A DNA stretch of 64,000 bases from Larimichthys crocea (lineage: Eukaryota; Chordata; Actinopteri; Sciaenidae), in contig NC_040017.1 of assembly GCF_000972845.2 (NCBI RefSeq), positions 21,586,742-21,650,741 on the forward strand, read 5' to 3'. How positions within the stretch are numbered: the first letter of the stretch is position 1; each line of letters starts with the position of its first letter. Below are positions 1 through 12,100 of this stretch, in pieces. Made by a program: the position numbers and the translations under genes. Below the pieces are notes generated by a model. That model saw nothing but the letters and a program-made list of their open reading frames with translations, did not search any database and was not told the DNA's origin.

Positions 1-955
1 GGAGACGAGACCAGAGAGGAGAGGATGAGACGGAGGGAGGGCAGAGAGAGAGAGAGAGAGAGTAGCCTTACTGTCTTTTTCGGGCACAAGGCCTTGCCAT
101 CTGACACCTGCCACTGAGTGGGCACGAATTCCCTGTCCGCTTGGCAGGAAGTTAAGGCCAGCAAACAGGAACTCAAAGGAGGGGTGTATGCAAATACCAA
201 CAGCCAAAGGAAATGGGTGCCCTTAGTGTCTGTGCGGAGGCCAGACGAAAATGGCACCTGCTTCCTTCACAGACACCCATTTAGAGGACAACAGTAGCAT
301 GAAGTCTTCATATGAATTCCCTCCTTGGATATCTAGATTCTGCAAACAACTGCTGCTTTTGGTATTTTCCATGAATGTCTGTCTTTAAATTCAAATGACA
401 GCATCGGAGAAACTGAAAATGTTTGCACCGGTTAAGAGGCTTTCTGCGTCTCTACGGCGAGACACACTACATGCACGGGGACATGTAAAATGCCATCACA
501 TATGACGTGCCAAATACATATGACATGACGGGGATATTATTAGTTCTGCTCCTGCCCAAAGAGCTCAGTTTCTGTTGAAAGGCCTGACAGGAGTGGAAAG
601 CAGCAGAAGAGAGAGGGAGGGAGGGAGCAGTCGAAGTTAAGAGTGAATACTGATGAGGCAAGCTACAGAGATGCAGTATGCCTACACAACAAAACTTTGA
701 TACACACACACGCACACACATGCACACCCGCAGACGCTTTCAGAAACTCACGAGGAGCGTGCAGGTGACGGCAGGCGGAGTATGACCTATTCACTCTTCA
801 AGCAGCAGACAGAGATCTCATTTAGCCGCATGCAAACACACACACACACACACACACACAACAAGACGCTCTCATGTCAGCGTTGATGTAATGCGCTACA
901 CGCAAAACACATTGCGGGAAATCATTTGCAGCGCGCTGTGCGCCAACACACCCAC

Positions 956-995
<40 letters not shown>

Positions 996-2336
996 AAAGA
1001 AAACATTATGTTCTGCATTGATAATAAGCATTTATACAGATCAGCATTTTTCATTCCAACGTGATTATGCCGTGCAGCGGACTTTATAAATGGCTCTTTA
1101 CACAGTATTTCGCATACGGCGCGTTGTAATCATTATTCAAACACGAGAATTGCATCCACTGTAAAACATATGCATGATCAAATCGAATATGCATGAGTTT
1201 CACACAGCACTCATAAGCTCCAAAAATATACATGTGAATAAGCTTGACAGTACTTTGCAGAGCAAAGTCTCTCTCTCTCTCTCTCTAACGACACAAAGGA
1301 TTACAGTTTCCCGAGGTTACAGACCTGTGAAGCTTTAACACGGAAAAATCACACGCTTTTGGCCTGAACTTTTCTTTTCAAACACCACTTAAGGAACTAA
1401 TTTTTAACCTCTTGCAGGGAAAGCCAACTAAGAAATGCAGGGAATGCAATAAGACTATATGTATATGCTGCATTTACTTGAATGCATCTTTGCTGCGTCT
1501 GCAAACATTTATTCAATTACGTCGACGGGCAAAACATATGAAGCAGCTTAATATAATATCTGTCTAAAAAGCATTCCTCATGTGAAACAGATACAGGACT
1601 TTTTTAAAAAAATAATAAATAAATAAAGGCACTCTGTAGTCTCTAGTGCGCTGCAACAATGTGAAGACACACTCCACATAGGATTCTCTGAGCCACTGGG
1701 GCATTCCTGGGAAATGCAAAGGTGCAGATTTTTTTTCCGCCTGGTCATCACTTTGATAGCTCTCAGACTATCACAGACGATCCCTGCCGGAACCGCCTTA
1801 AACAGGCCACAATCAATTCTCTCCTAACCAGCCTCTCATCCCACCCCCCCTTTTTTTTTACCCGAGGCCTTTTGAAAAGGAGCTGCAGGAGTGATCTAAA
1901 ACAGTGTCTAACCGTCACTCGTTCAAATCTGCAGATAAAACCATAAAGCATCGCTAAATGGAGCAGTGTGACTACCGGGGTGTTTGTGGGGGCTGCAACA
2001 CTGTGCTCGACCCAAGGAGTGCCAGCAAGTAGAAGAAGAGTTTGAACACCAAAATCAATCTTTTTATAAATGAAAGGATTGCTAAAATTTAAAATAAACA
2101 TTTGATTTCTAAAATTCCTATCATAAATTTCCTCTGGCATCTTCGTCTGTCATCGTTTTTTGTCCAAATGACCCACAGATATTTGAAATAGGAAAACTCT
2201 CACACACAAGAAGCTGAATGTTTTCTTTAAAAGGGTGAAAGAAGTGATTAATGAATCAATTATTTTCTCTCAGCCAACTAATCATTTAATCGCCTCATTT
2301 TACAGCTTTAGTTGTCTGACATAAAACTTTCAGGAG

Positions 2337-2640
2337 ATGCTTGAGATGCGGTGTGTAGGATTTAGCGGCATCTAGCAGTGAGTCTGCAAATTACAACCAA
2401 CTGAATATCGCTCCCCCTTTCCAAGTGCAAAGGAGAAACTATGGTGGCTGTGAACCTCACAGAAAATGTGAGCCAGTGTTTGTAGAAACACTGCAGTGGT
2501 GGACTGCTCTGCTCTCTCTGTAGACGTTAAAGGTTCATAACAACTTATTTCCCAATTATAGACTATTAAAAACATACTCATGAATACTATATTCCATTTT
2601 TGCCCATAGATCCTCCTAAATATTACAAGACATCGTCCTG
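2337..2640. mobile_element. MITE remnant (GTGTGTAGGATTTAGCGGCATCTAG family)
   Basis: The stretch starting GGTGTGTAGGATTTAGCGG resembles one end of a very common teleost MITE that begins AAAGGTCCAGTGTGTAGGA. Related copies are at 16442-17054 and 31018-31072, and the duplicated copy is at about 10258-10560. The right boundary is uncertain. Confidence 0.5.
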
Positions 2641-2978
2641 AGGTACCAAAACCAAATAAAAAACAAGGTTATCATTAACGAAACTACATTAGGAGAGAAC
2701 TAGATGATACAGATGCCCATATAGCTGTTCAAAAAAACAAAAAATATGAGCAAATAAAACAACGTTTCATCAAAACTAAAAATGATTTCCACCCCCACAC
2801 AGAAAAGAAACTACCTGTCCTTGTGCTGTTGACCTTGAGAGGATTGAGGATTTATTCCATACAAAGCTCAAAGTGTATGACGCAGGTTTTCTTTTCTTTT
2901 TTCCTTTTTCATTTTCTATTCACACCGACAAACATATATGTTCAGAGACCAGGCACCGCGCATGTATGGGTGACTCAC

Positions 2979-3125
2979 CATTGACTGTGAGGTGCACCCA
3001 GCTGCCGTTGTGGAAGGTGTCGTACTGTTGCTCCAGCATCAGGACCCTGCACTCGTACCAGCCCTGGTCCTCGGAGCGTACTGGGTCAATCTGCAGGGAG
3101 GCCTTCCCATGCAGAGAGGCTCTAC
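2979..3125 (-). CDS. igsf9b: igsf9b coding exon 3 (second half of Ig domain 1), intact copy
   Basis: This 147 bp exon is phase 1 at both ends. Its acceptor is CTCCAG and its donor is GTGAGT. It encodes G-R-A-S-L-H-G-K-A-S-L, the S-E-D-Q-G-W-Y-E-C motif that holds the second Ig cysteine, and D-T-F-H-N-G-S-W-V-H-L-T-V-N. The last stretch contains an N-G-S glycosylation sequon at about residue 127. It should continue into Ig2 outside the window. The reading frame is clean, so this copy should be used for the gene model. A second, damaged copy lies at 10882-11024. Confidence 0.95.
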
Positions 3126-6100
3126 CTGGAGACACAGAAAGAAAAAAAAGACCAGAATTAACCTTTTCCAGCAATGGTTCATCTTCTCCATTTAAACGCA
3201 CGCATCAGCTCCGTTGGTCACCGTAAAGATCCATCATAGCAGCTGGGGGTTAAGTGCTTTACTTCAACCTTTTCGTCTTGCAGCATGAAACAGCCTTTTT
3301 GCATCAAAAATAGCCTACAAGGCAATATTTTTCAGCAGGCTCTAGATTAAAAACAGTGCTTTTGTCTTTGTCTTTTAACGAGATTCAAAATACAAATGTA
3401 TTCTTCCAGTAGATACTGTATGTTATTAGGATTAACCGCAACATTATACAAATCTCAGCGTCCTTTTCTCTGCAAGGGCTCCATAAACTCAGACTTTGAA
3501 CTACGAGTTATTAAAATAAGCACAAGCCTATTTGGATGCCCAAAGTCCAGGGCGAGTGTGACAAACTCATTTGTTCTATTTTTTACCTGCCTATTTCTAT
3601 TCCGGGTAGTGCAGCAGTCTGGAGCCTTTCCAAGCGGTGGATGGAAGGCAGGAAAACACCCCGAACACACAGTTAACAGAGACGGACAATCCCCAAACAC
3701 TTACAGTACAGTCATATCTACAGGCAATTTAGAGCCTTCAGTCAGTCTGACTTTTAAATCTTTGGACTGTCAGAGGAAACACAAACGGATATAAAGAGCA
3801 TGTGGACTCTAGATATTCAAACTCAAACGATTATTACCAAAATAATTCAGTTTGTAGATTTAAGGGACTAGTTTTGATATTTTGAGAAAAATGTTAATTG
3901 CTTTTTTTTACCGGGAGATATTTAGCTTTACCTTAAAGCTCAATAAATAACACAATCTATATTGTTTTTTTTAAACTGTACAAAAATGTGAATGTAAAAG
4001 GTTTTGTGGGTGGTTATGTGCAGGAGTATTTCTTGAATGAGCAGTGAGTGTCTTTCTGCGTGTTAATTAATGAGTTTAAGTTGATGTTGTTACCTTTGGA
4101 CAGAGACAGCTAACCCAATTCACATCTAACGGACAAACACAGAAGCGATTTCAATCTTTTTATCAAACTCTACAAGAAAGTAGATAAAAGATATCCGAGA
4201 CTGGGATCCTGAAGAAGCCACCTGAACTCTGATTTTGAGTTATTACTATCAAGCCTCTGATATGGACAAATACAGAAACGTCTTTGTTCCTGCTGCCAGA
4301 GGCCTTTTTAACAGGTCCATGTGAAATTTTGAGTATAAAAGATTTGTGGTATTTATTTATTGTTCATTTACTGTTTTTTCTTTGACACTTGAGTTTTTGT
4401 TATTTTTGTGTTATTCTGCTGCTGCACCACAAATTTCAAATTTGGAGATAATAAAGATACTTTCTATCCCTCAAAATGTTAAACTATTCCTTTAACCAAT
4501 TAGCCGTTGTGGTTCAGGAGGCAGAGCGGGTCGTCCACTGATCAGATGATCAGTGGTTAGATCCCCAGCTCCTTCAGTCTGTATGTCGAAGCGTCCTTGG
4601 GAAAGATACCGAACCCCAAATTGCTCCCTGTAAGTCGCTTTAGATAAACGTGTCAGCTAAATGTAAATTAAACATTATTGCTTAAAAACAAATCATCTAC
4701 CTTCCAGTATTGGGATTTATGCATAAATCTACCTCTGAGCCATACCTTCAGCTGGATTAAAATAAAATATTTGGTGTCAGTGTGGAAAAGTAGCAGCCTT
4801 CCACCTCATAGAAATCATAAAACTTCTCCATCGCCACTTTTTTTCCCGTCTTCAAGGCTGAGGATAAATTGGAATTCTAAAAGGAGGAAATCACAAGGGA
4901 TGAGAGAAGTTCAGGAAAACAGGCACGGTGAAATCTTCAGCTGCTAAGCTGTCTGTCTTCAAGCCTCCAGCCCCGCTGCTCACATGGCTGCCTCTGACAG
5001 CCCAGCGGACTAAAACATTCGCTTCTGCTCTGTCTGACGAGTGTTCTCAGTTGGAGCATTTTTACAAACTTTGATGTGTAGATGTACTGTAAGCACTGTT
5101 TCCTGTTACTTCAGGCCGAGTGTCAGGCATATTGACGGTGAGGGCGGGCTGAGTTGCTCTACCAGCACTGTATATAAATGCAATATATAGATACCCCAAC
5201 CCTGGGATTGCTGCCATAGTTGGGGTAGAAAACTGACATTTTTTTTCCTAGGAGAAAATCAATACAGCAAAGAGGAGAGAGAGAAGAGTGGGGACTGCAG
5301 TCTTGCAGTAAAAATGTAGCTTGTCTTTAGAAAGTCGGGTCTATTTTTGCCTGGGCATTGAAGTGCTGAGTGGGGTAGGTGGTGGCGTGAAGGGTAGGGA
5401 TCAACCTCAGCTCCCATTTGTCAAAGAGTGAGAGGGTGCTGCTGTAAACAGAGTTAACAGCACTGTATCCACGTCAGGACCGGCCCCCAGGGCATACACC
5501 ACTTACACAGTACAGGGTTCTGTCTACTGTGAAAACAGAGGAGCTAACACCTTGTTCACATCACATCACAAGCTTTGTCAGGTAGGAAAAGCTTTGAAGA
5601 GGAAACGCTAAAGAACGTTGCAAAGTTGGCAAGCACAGAAAAAAAAAAAACAGTCCCAAAGTATATCTGGAAGAAGAACCTTTGATTAAATTATCAGAAA
5701 TATAGTTAACTATGAACACTCTCGTTACCTGAAACTAATAACATTTCAAAATATAATTGCATTTTCCTGTTTGCCACCCAAACAAAGTCGAAGATATCAA
5801 AAATTTCGTACTTTAAGTTTTAACAAGCCTGTGGAAAAGTGCCACCGACATGTACACTGAAATTAGCGCTATAACAGTTTAGTCAGCTGATTTAAAATGA
5901 CTGTTTCTGATTTCACATGTTAATGTAAGATTTATTTTTATAGATTACCTTATTTTGCTCAGGTTTAGAGAGAATTAGAAAAATTTTTTAATCAAATCAA
6001 ATCAAATCAAATCAAGTTTATTTATATAGCCCTACAATAACCAGATGGTACCCAAAGTGCTTTACAACAAAGCCGTAGAAACAAATTAAAATACAGTTAA

Positions 6101-9100
6101 AGAATAAAAGTGCTGTAGTGTTAAAAAAAAAAAAGGAACATGTGTAACTAGTCAGAATCAAACGCTAATCTAACAAAGTGTGTCTTAAGTTTTGATTTAA
6201 AAAGGCTGAGATCACTAGTGGTGCGGATGTCGGTGAGCAGTTTGTTCCATAGTCTGGGAGCAGCGACAGCAAAAGAACGATCGCCCCACTGGTTAAGTCT
6301 GGACCTCGGGGCCTCCAGCAGAAGCTGACCGGAAGAGCGCAGGGCTCTGCCACAATTGCGAAAAGTTAAAATCTCAGCCAGGTAGGGGGGAGCCATAATG
6401 CGCCATTGATGGCGATAAAACAAACTAATAGCCTAAGTATTTCTATTCTACTCCTTACCTGAGAACAGGAACTATATTTTATGGTATGCCTTGCCTGTAA
6501 CATAAGTGATTGTTAGTATTGGCGGGGTGATAAGAAGTGAAACCTATCACATGGTATTGAATTGTCCTACAGTTGAAGCGGACTTAAAGTACTGAAGTGA
6601 ACAGAAGGAGCTGTCACGTGGTTTAATTGACCCACAGCTCGAAACTAATTTAACTTTAATTTTAAGCGTTACATTAATAAGGCACTCTTAACAGACAAGG
6701 GGCTAATTAAGTTCATATTTTTAGTGGTTTGTTAATGATGTAAAGTATCTTTTTAATTTTATAATCGTCGTGTGAATTATAGAGTTAATATTGGATTTGT
6801 TTCGACAGGATCGAGGTTGGCTGGCTTGAAATTCTCTCGACTTGTTGGTGTTTACAACTCAGAGGCTGCATGTTTTATTTCCCACGTGCCTCTCCAATGT
6901 CGTGCTAATCATTAATTACATGCACAACATGCTACTTTCCCAGCAATTCAAAGCAATGACACAAAAAGACCTAATTAAAACTTTATTCTGTATTTCAGCA
7001 CACGCTGCTCATAGCATTTTACATCATATCCTGTAGCCTACATGTAGAATAACGGAGCCCTGAAGATGATACCACTTTATGCATATGCATTTTGTTCTTG
7101 TGCAGGCTGCGGCTGAAGCTTCTAAGAGATTAACAAGTTTTTTCCAATAGCTTGTCCAAAGCAGGATGATGTGACACTAAAATTAAAACACAAGCTGCAC
7201 GTTTGAATTATTGATTTCGTCATTTCGCTTGTGTGGGCACAAAAATAGATGTTTTTTTTTAAATGTTATAATTTTCATATAGCTGCAGGACAAACTGGAA
7301 AAAAAATGACCGAGATAGATTTTAGTCTGCAAAGAATTGAGGATGTTCAATTTTNNNNNNNNNNACGCTCTCTGATCCCCATAAAAGATGTCAAAGCAAC
7401 TGACAGGAGGCGAAAAGAGACATTTATTCCCCGTGCCCCATGTCTGTCGAGCTGAAATTGTTTAGTCTGATGCCACTAATGCAGATAAATTGCTCTTTTG
7501 AAAGCAAGTTTTTGTCTATTTTGTCCAAGCCAAGGCCACATGTGTCCCTACTGGGCTGACCATTGAGCAATTTGTGAGCAATTTGGGGAAGATGTGAAAA
7601 CAACCCGAATGTCTCCTTATTATTTAAAATCTGCATCCCACCCAGGCCTGGGATTACTGTCCACACTCGTCCACTTGTAGCCACAGCGGGTCTGTTAGTG
7701 GACTGACAGACATCACAAAAGACACCATGGGGAATATATGGAGCCGGTGGACAAATGAGCTGGCATTTGGGCCCCAGTTGAGTAAACCAAATGAGTCCTA
7801 AATTGCCAGCTCATCAGTAACCCAGTGACACGGTGTCAGGTCTGTCTTTTTTATGTTTCGTTTGTGTGGTTACTTAAAATCATGTGAAAATGCCAGCGCA
7901 CCGGCGTTATTTCGATCTGTGGAAAGCTGCTGATGTTGAAAAGTAAAGAGAAGGGAAAAGACATGGAGACGAGACCCAGAGAGAGGGTGAAGCGGGGGGG
8001 GCAGAGAGAGAGAGAGAGAGAGTTAGCCTTACTGTCTTTTTCGGGCACAAGGCCTTGCCATCTGACACCTGCCCTGAGTGGCACGAATTCCCTGTCCGCT
8101 TGGCAGGAAGTTAAGGCCAGCAAACAGGAACTCAAAGGAGGGGTGTATGCAAATACCAACAGCCAAAGGAAATGGGTGCCCTTAGTGTCTGTGCGGAGGC
8201 CAGACGAAAATGGCACCTGCTTCCTTCACAGACACCCATTTAGGGACAACAGTAGATGAAGTCTTCCTATGAATTCCCTCCTGTGGGATATCTAGATTCT
8301 GCAAAACAAACTGCTGCTTTTGGTATTTTCATGAATGTCTGTCTTTAAATTCAAATGACAGCATCGGAGAAACACTGAAAATGTTTTGCACCGGTTAAGG
8401 GCTTCTGCGTCTCTACGCGAGACACACTACATGGCACGGGACATGTAAATGCCATCACCATATGACGGCCATACATATGACATGACGGGGATATTATTAG
8501 TTCTGCTCCTGCCCAAAGAGCTCGTTTCTGTTGAAAGGCCTGACAGGAGTGGAAAGCAGCAGAGAGGAGGGAGGGAGGAGCCGTCAAGTTAAGTGAATAC
8601 CTGGAGGCAAGCTACAGAGATTCAGTATGCCTACAACAACAAAACTTTGATACCACCACACGCACACACTGCACAACCGCAACGCTTTCAGAAACTCACG
8701 AGGAGCGTGCAGGTGACGGCAGGCGGAGTATGACCTATTCACTCTTCAAGCAGCAACAGAGATCTCATTTAGCCCGCATGCACACACAACACACACACCA
8801 CACACACACACACAAGAGACGCTCTCATGTCAACGTTGATGTAATGCGCTTACACGCCAAAACACATTGCGGGAAATAATTTGCAGCCGCTGTGCGCCAA
8901 CACACCCACACACACACACACACACACACCACCCCCCACACAAAAGAAAACATTATGTTCGCATGATTAATAGCATTTATACAGATCAGCATTTTTCCTT
9001 CCAACGTGATTATGCCGTGCAGCGGACTTATAAATGGCTTTTACACAGTATTTCGCTACGGCGCGTTGTATCCTTATTCACACGAGAATTGCATCCACTG

Positions 9101-12100
9101 TAAAACATATGCATGATCAAATCGAATATGCATGAGTTTCCCACGCACTCATAAGCTCCAAAAATACATGTGAATAAGCTTGACAGTACTTTGCGAGCAA
9201 AGTCTCTCTCTCTCTCTCTCTAACGACACAAAGGATTACAGTTTCCCGAGGTTACAGACCTGTGAAGCTTTAACACGGAAAAATCACCACGCTTTGGCCT
9301 GAACTTTTCTTTTCAAACACCACTTAAGGAACTAATTTTTAACCTCTTGCAGGGAAAGCCAACTAAGAAATGCAGGGAATGCATAAGACTATATGTATAT
9401 GCTGCATTTACTTGAATGCATCTTGCTGCGTCTGCAAACATTATTCATTCGTCGACGGGCAAACATATGAAGCAGCTTAATATAATTCTGTCTAAAAAGC
9501 ATTCCCATGTGAACAGATACCGGACTTTTTAAAAAAAATAATAAATAAATAAGGCACTCTGTAGTCTCTAGTGCGCTGCAACAATGTGAAGACACACTCC
9601 ACATAGGATTCTCTGACCACTGGGGCATTCCTGGAAATGCAAAGGTGCAGATTTTTTTTCCGCCTGGTCATCACTTTGATAGCTCTCAGACTATCACAGA
9701 CGATCCCTGCCGGAACCGCCTTAAACAGGCCACAATCAATTCTCTCCTAACCAGCCTCTCATCCCCCCTCTTTTCTTTTTTTTTTACCCGAGGCCTTTTG
9801 AAAAGGAGCTGCAGGAGTGATCTAAAACAGTGTCTAACCGTCACTCGTTCAAATCTGCAGATAAAACCATAAAGCTCGCTAAATGGAGCAGTGTGACTAC
9901 CGGGGTGTTTGTGGGGGCTGCAACACTGTGCTCGACCCAAGGAGTGCCCGCAAGTAGAAGAGAGTTTGAACACCAAAAATCAACTTTTTATAATGAAAAG
10001 GATTGCTAAAATTTAATAAACATTTATTTCTAAAAATTCCTATCATAATTTCCTCTGGCATCTTCGTCTGTCATCGTTTTTGTCCAAATGACCCACAGAT
10101 ATTTAAATAGGAAAACTCTCACACACAAGAAGCTGAATGTTTTCTTTAAAAGGGTGAAAGAAGTGATTAATGAATCAATTATTTTCTCTCAGCCAACTAT
10201 CATTTAATCGCCTCATTTTACAGCTTTAGTTGTGCGTAAAACTTTCAGAGATGCTTGAGATGCGGTGTGTAGGATTAGCGGCATCTAGCAGTGAGGCTGC
10301 GGGATTACAACCAACTGATATCGCTCTTCTTCCAAGTGCAAAGGGAGAAACTCTTGGTGGCTGTGAACCTCACAGAAAATGTGAGCCAGGTTTGTAGAAA
10401 CACATGCAGTGGTGGACTGCTCTGCTTCTCTCTGTAGCGCTTAAAGGTTCATAACAACTTATTTCCCAATTATAGACTATTAAAAACATACTCATGAATA
10501 CTAATTCCATTTTTGCCCATAGATCCTCCTAAATATTACAGACATCTCCTGAGGTACCAAAACCAATAAAAAACAAGGTTATCATTAACGAAACTACATT
10601 AGGAGAGAACTAGATGATACAGATGCCCATATAGCTGTTCAAAAAACAAAAAATATGAGCAAATAAAACAACGTGTTCATCAAAACTAAAAATATTTCAC
10701 CCCCACACAGAAGAAAACTACCTGTCCTTGTGCTGTTGACCTTGGAGGATTGAGGATTTCTTACATACAGACTCAAAGTGTATGACGCGCGTTTCTTTTC
10801 TTTTTTCCTTTTTCATTTTCTATTCACACCACAAACATATATGTCAGAGGACCAGGCACCGCGCATGTATGGGTGACTCACCATTGACTGTGAGGTGCAC
10901 CCAGCTGCCGTTGTGGAAGGTGTCGTACTGTTGCTCCAGCATCAGGACCCTGCACTCGTACCAGCCCTGGTCCTCGAGCGTACTGGGTCAATTCTGCAGG
11001 GAGGCTTCCCATGCAGGGCTCTACCTGGAGACACACGAGAAAAAAGAGACCAGAATTAACCTTTTCCAGCAATGGTTCATCTTCTCCATTTAAACCACGC
11101 ATCAGCTTCGTTGGTCACCGTAAAGATCCATCATAGCAGCTGGGGGTTAAGTGCTTACTTCAACCTTTTCGTCTTGCAGCATGAAACAGCCTTTTTGCAT
11201 CAAAAAAGCCTACAAGGCCTATTTTTCAGCAGGCTCTAGATTAAAAACAGTGCTTTTGTCTTTGTCTTTTAACGAGATTAAAAATACAAATGTTTTTCCA
11301 GTAGTACTGTATGTTATTGGATTAACCACAACATTATACAAATCTCAGCGCCTCTTCTCTGCAAGGGCTCCATAAACTCAGACTTTGAACTACGAGTTAT
11401 TAAAATAAGCACAAGCCTTTTGGATGCCCAAGTCCAGGGCGAGTGTGACAAACTCATTGTTCTATTTTTTACCTGCCTATTTCTATTCAGGGTAGTGCAG
11501 CAGTCTGGAGCCTTTCCAAGCGGTGGATGGAAGGCAGGAAACCCCCCGAACACACAGTTAACAGGACGGACAATCCCAAACACTTACAGTACAGTCATAT
11601 CTACAGGCATTTAGAGCCTTCAGTCAGTCTGACTTTTAATCTTTTGACTGTTAGAGGAAACACAAACGATATAAAGAGCGATGTGGACTCTAGATATTCA
11701 AACTCAAAGATTATTACCAAAATAATTCAGTTTGTAGATTTAAGGGACTAGTTTTTGATTTTTGAGAAAATGTTAATTGCTTTTTTTTACCGGGATATAT
11801 TAGCTTTACCTTAAAGCTCAATAAATAACACGATCTATATTGTTTTTTTTAAACTGTACAAAAATGTGAATGTAAAAGGTTTTGTTTTTTTATGGGTGGT
11901 TATGTGCAGGAGTATTTCTTGAATGAGCAGTGAGTGTTTTTCTGCGTGTTAATTAATGAGTTTAAGTTGATGTTGTTACCTTTAGACAGAGACAGCTAAC
12001 CCTCTGTAGCAATTCACATCTAACGGACAAACACAGAAGCGATTTCAATTTTTCATCAAATCTCAAGAAAGCGATAAATATCCGAGACTGGATCCTGAAG

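Larger units (their letters stand above)
1..7354. repeat. Copy 1 of a ~7.3 kb near-identical duplication (ends at the N gap)
   Basis: The whole segment aligns in the same orientation with 7965-15212. Matching landmarks include igsf9b exon 3, a SINE, a minus-strand LINE end, CA tracts and the (ATCAA)n tract. Differences are mostly 1-4 bp indels, with a patch of larger differences around 3.95-4.57 kb. It ends exactly at the 10-N gap and starts before the window. Apart from exon 3 it is intronic (igsf9b introns 2 and 3). Other contents are a GA tract at 45-61, CA tracts near 834-861 and 956-988, and a CT tract near 1268-1286. Confidence 0.93.

Noticed and set aside
6148..6423. A host gene encoding the M-A-P-P-Y-L-A-E-I-L protein
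   Set aside because: The sequence is the C-terminal tail of a CR1/L2-type LINE with its 3' UTR and TTTGA tail.
2979..11024. Mutually exclusive tandem exons in igsf9b
   Set aside because: The similarity is not limited to the exon but covers 7.3 kb of intron at the same level, ends at an N gap, and one copy cannot be translated. A Dscam-like exon array is not supported.
10878..11102. A separate open frame over the second exon 3 copy as a distinct protein
   Set aside because: It reads igsf9b exon 3 in shifted frames because of indels in the duplicate. The intact version is at 2979-3125.
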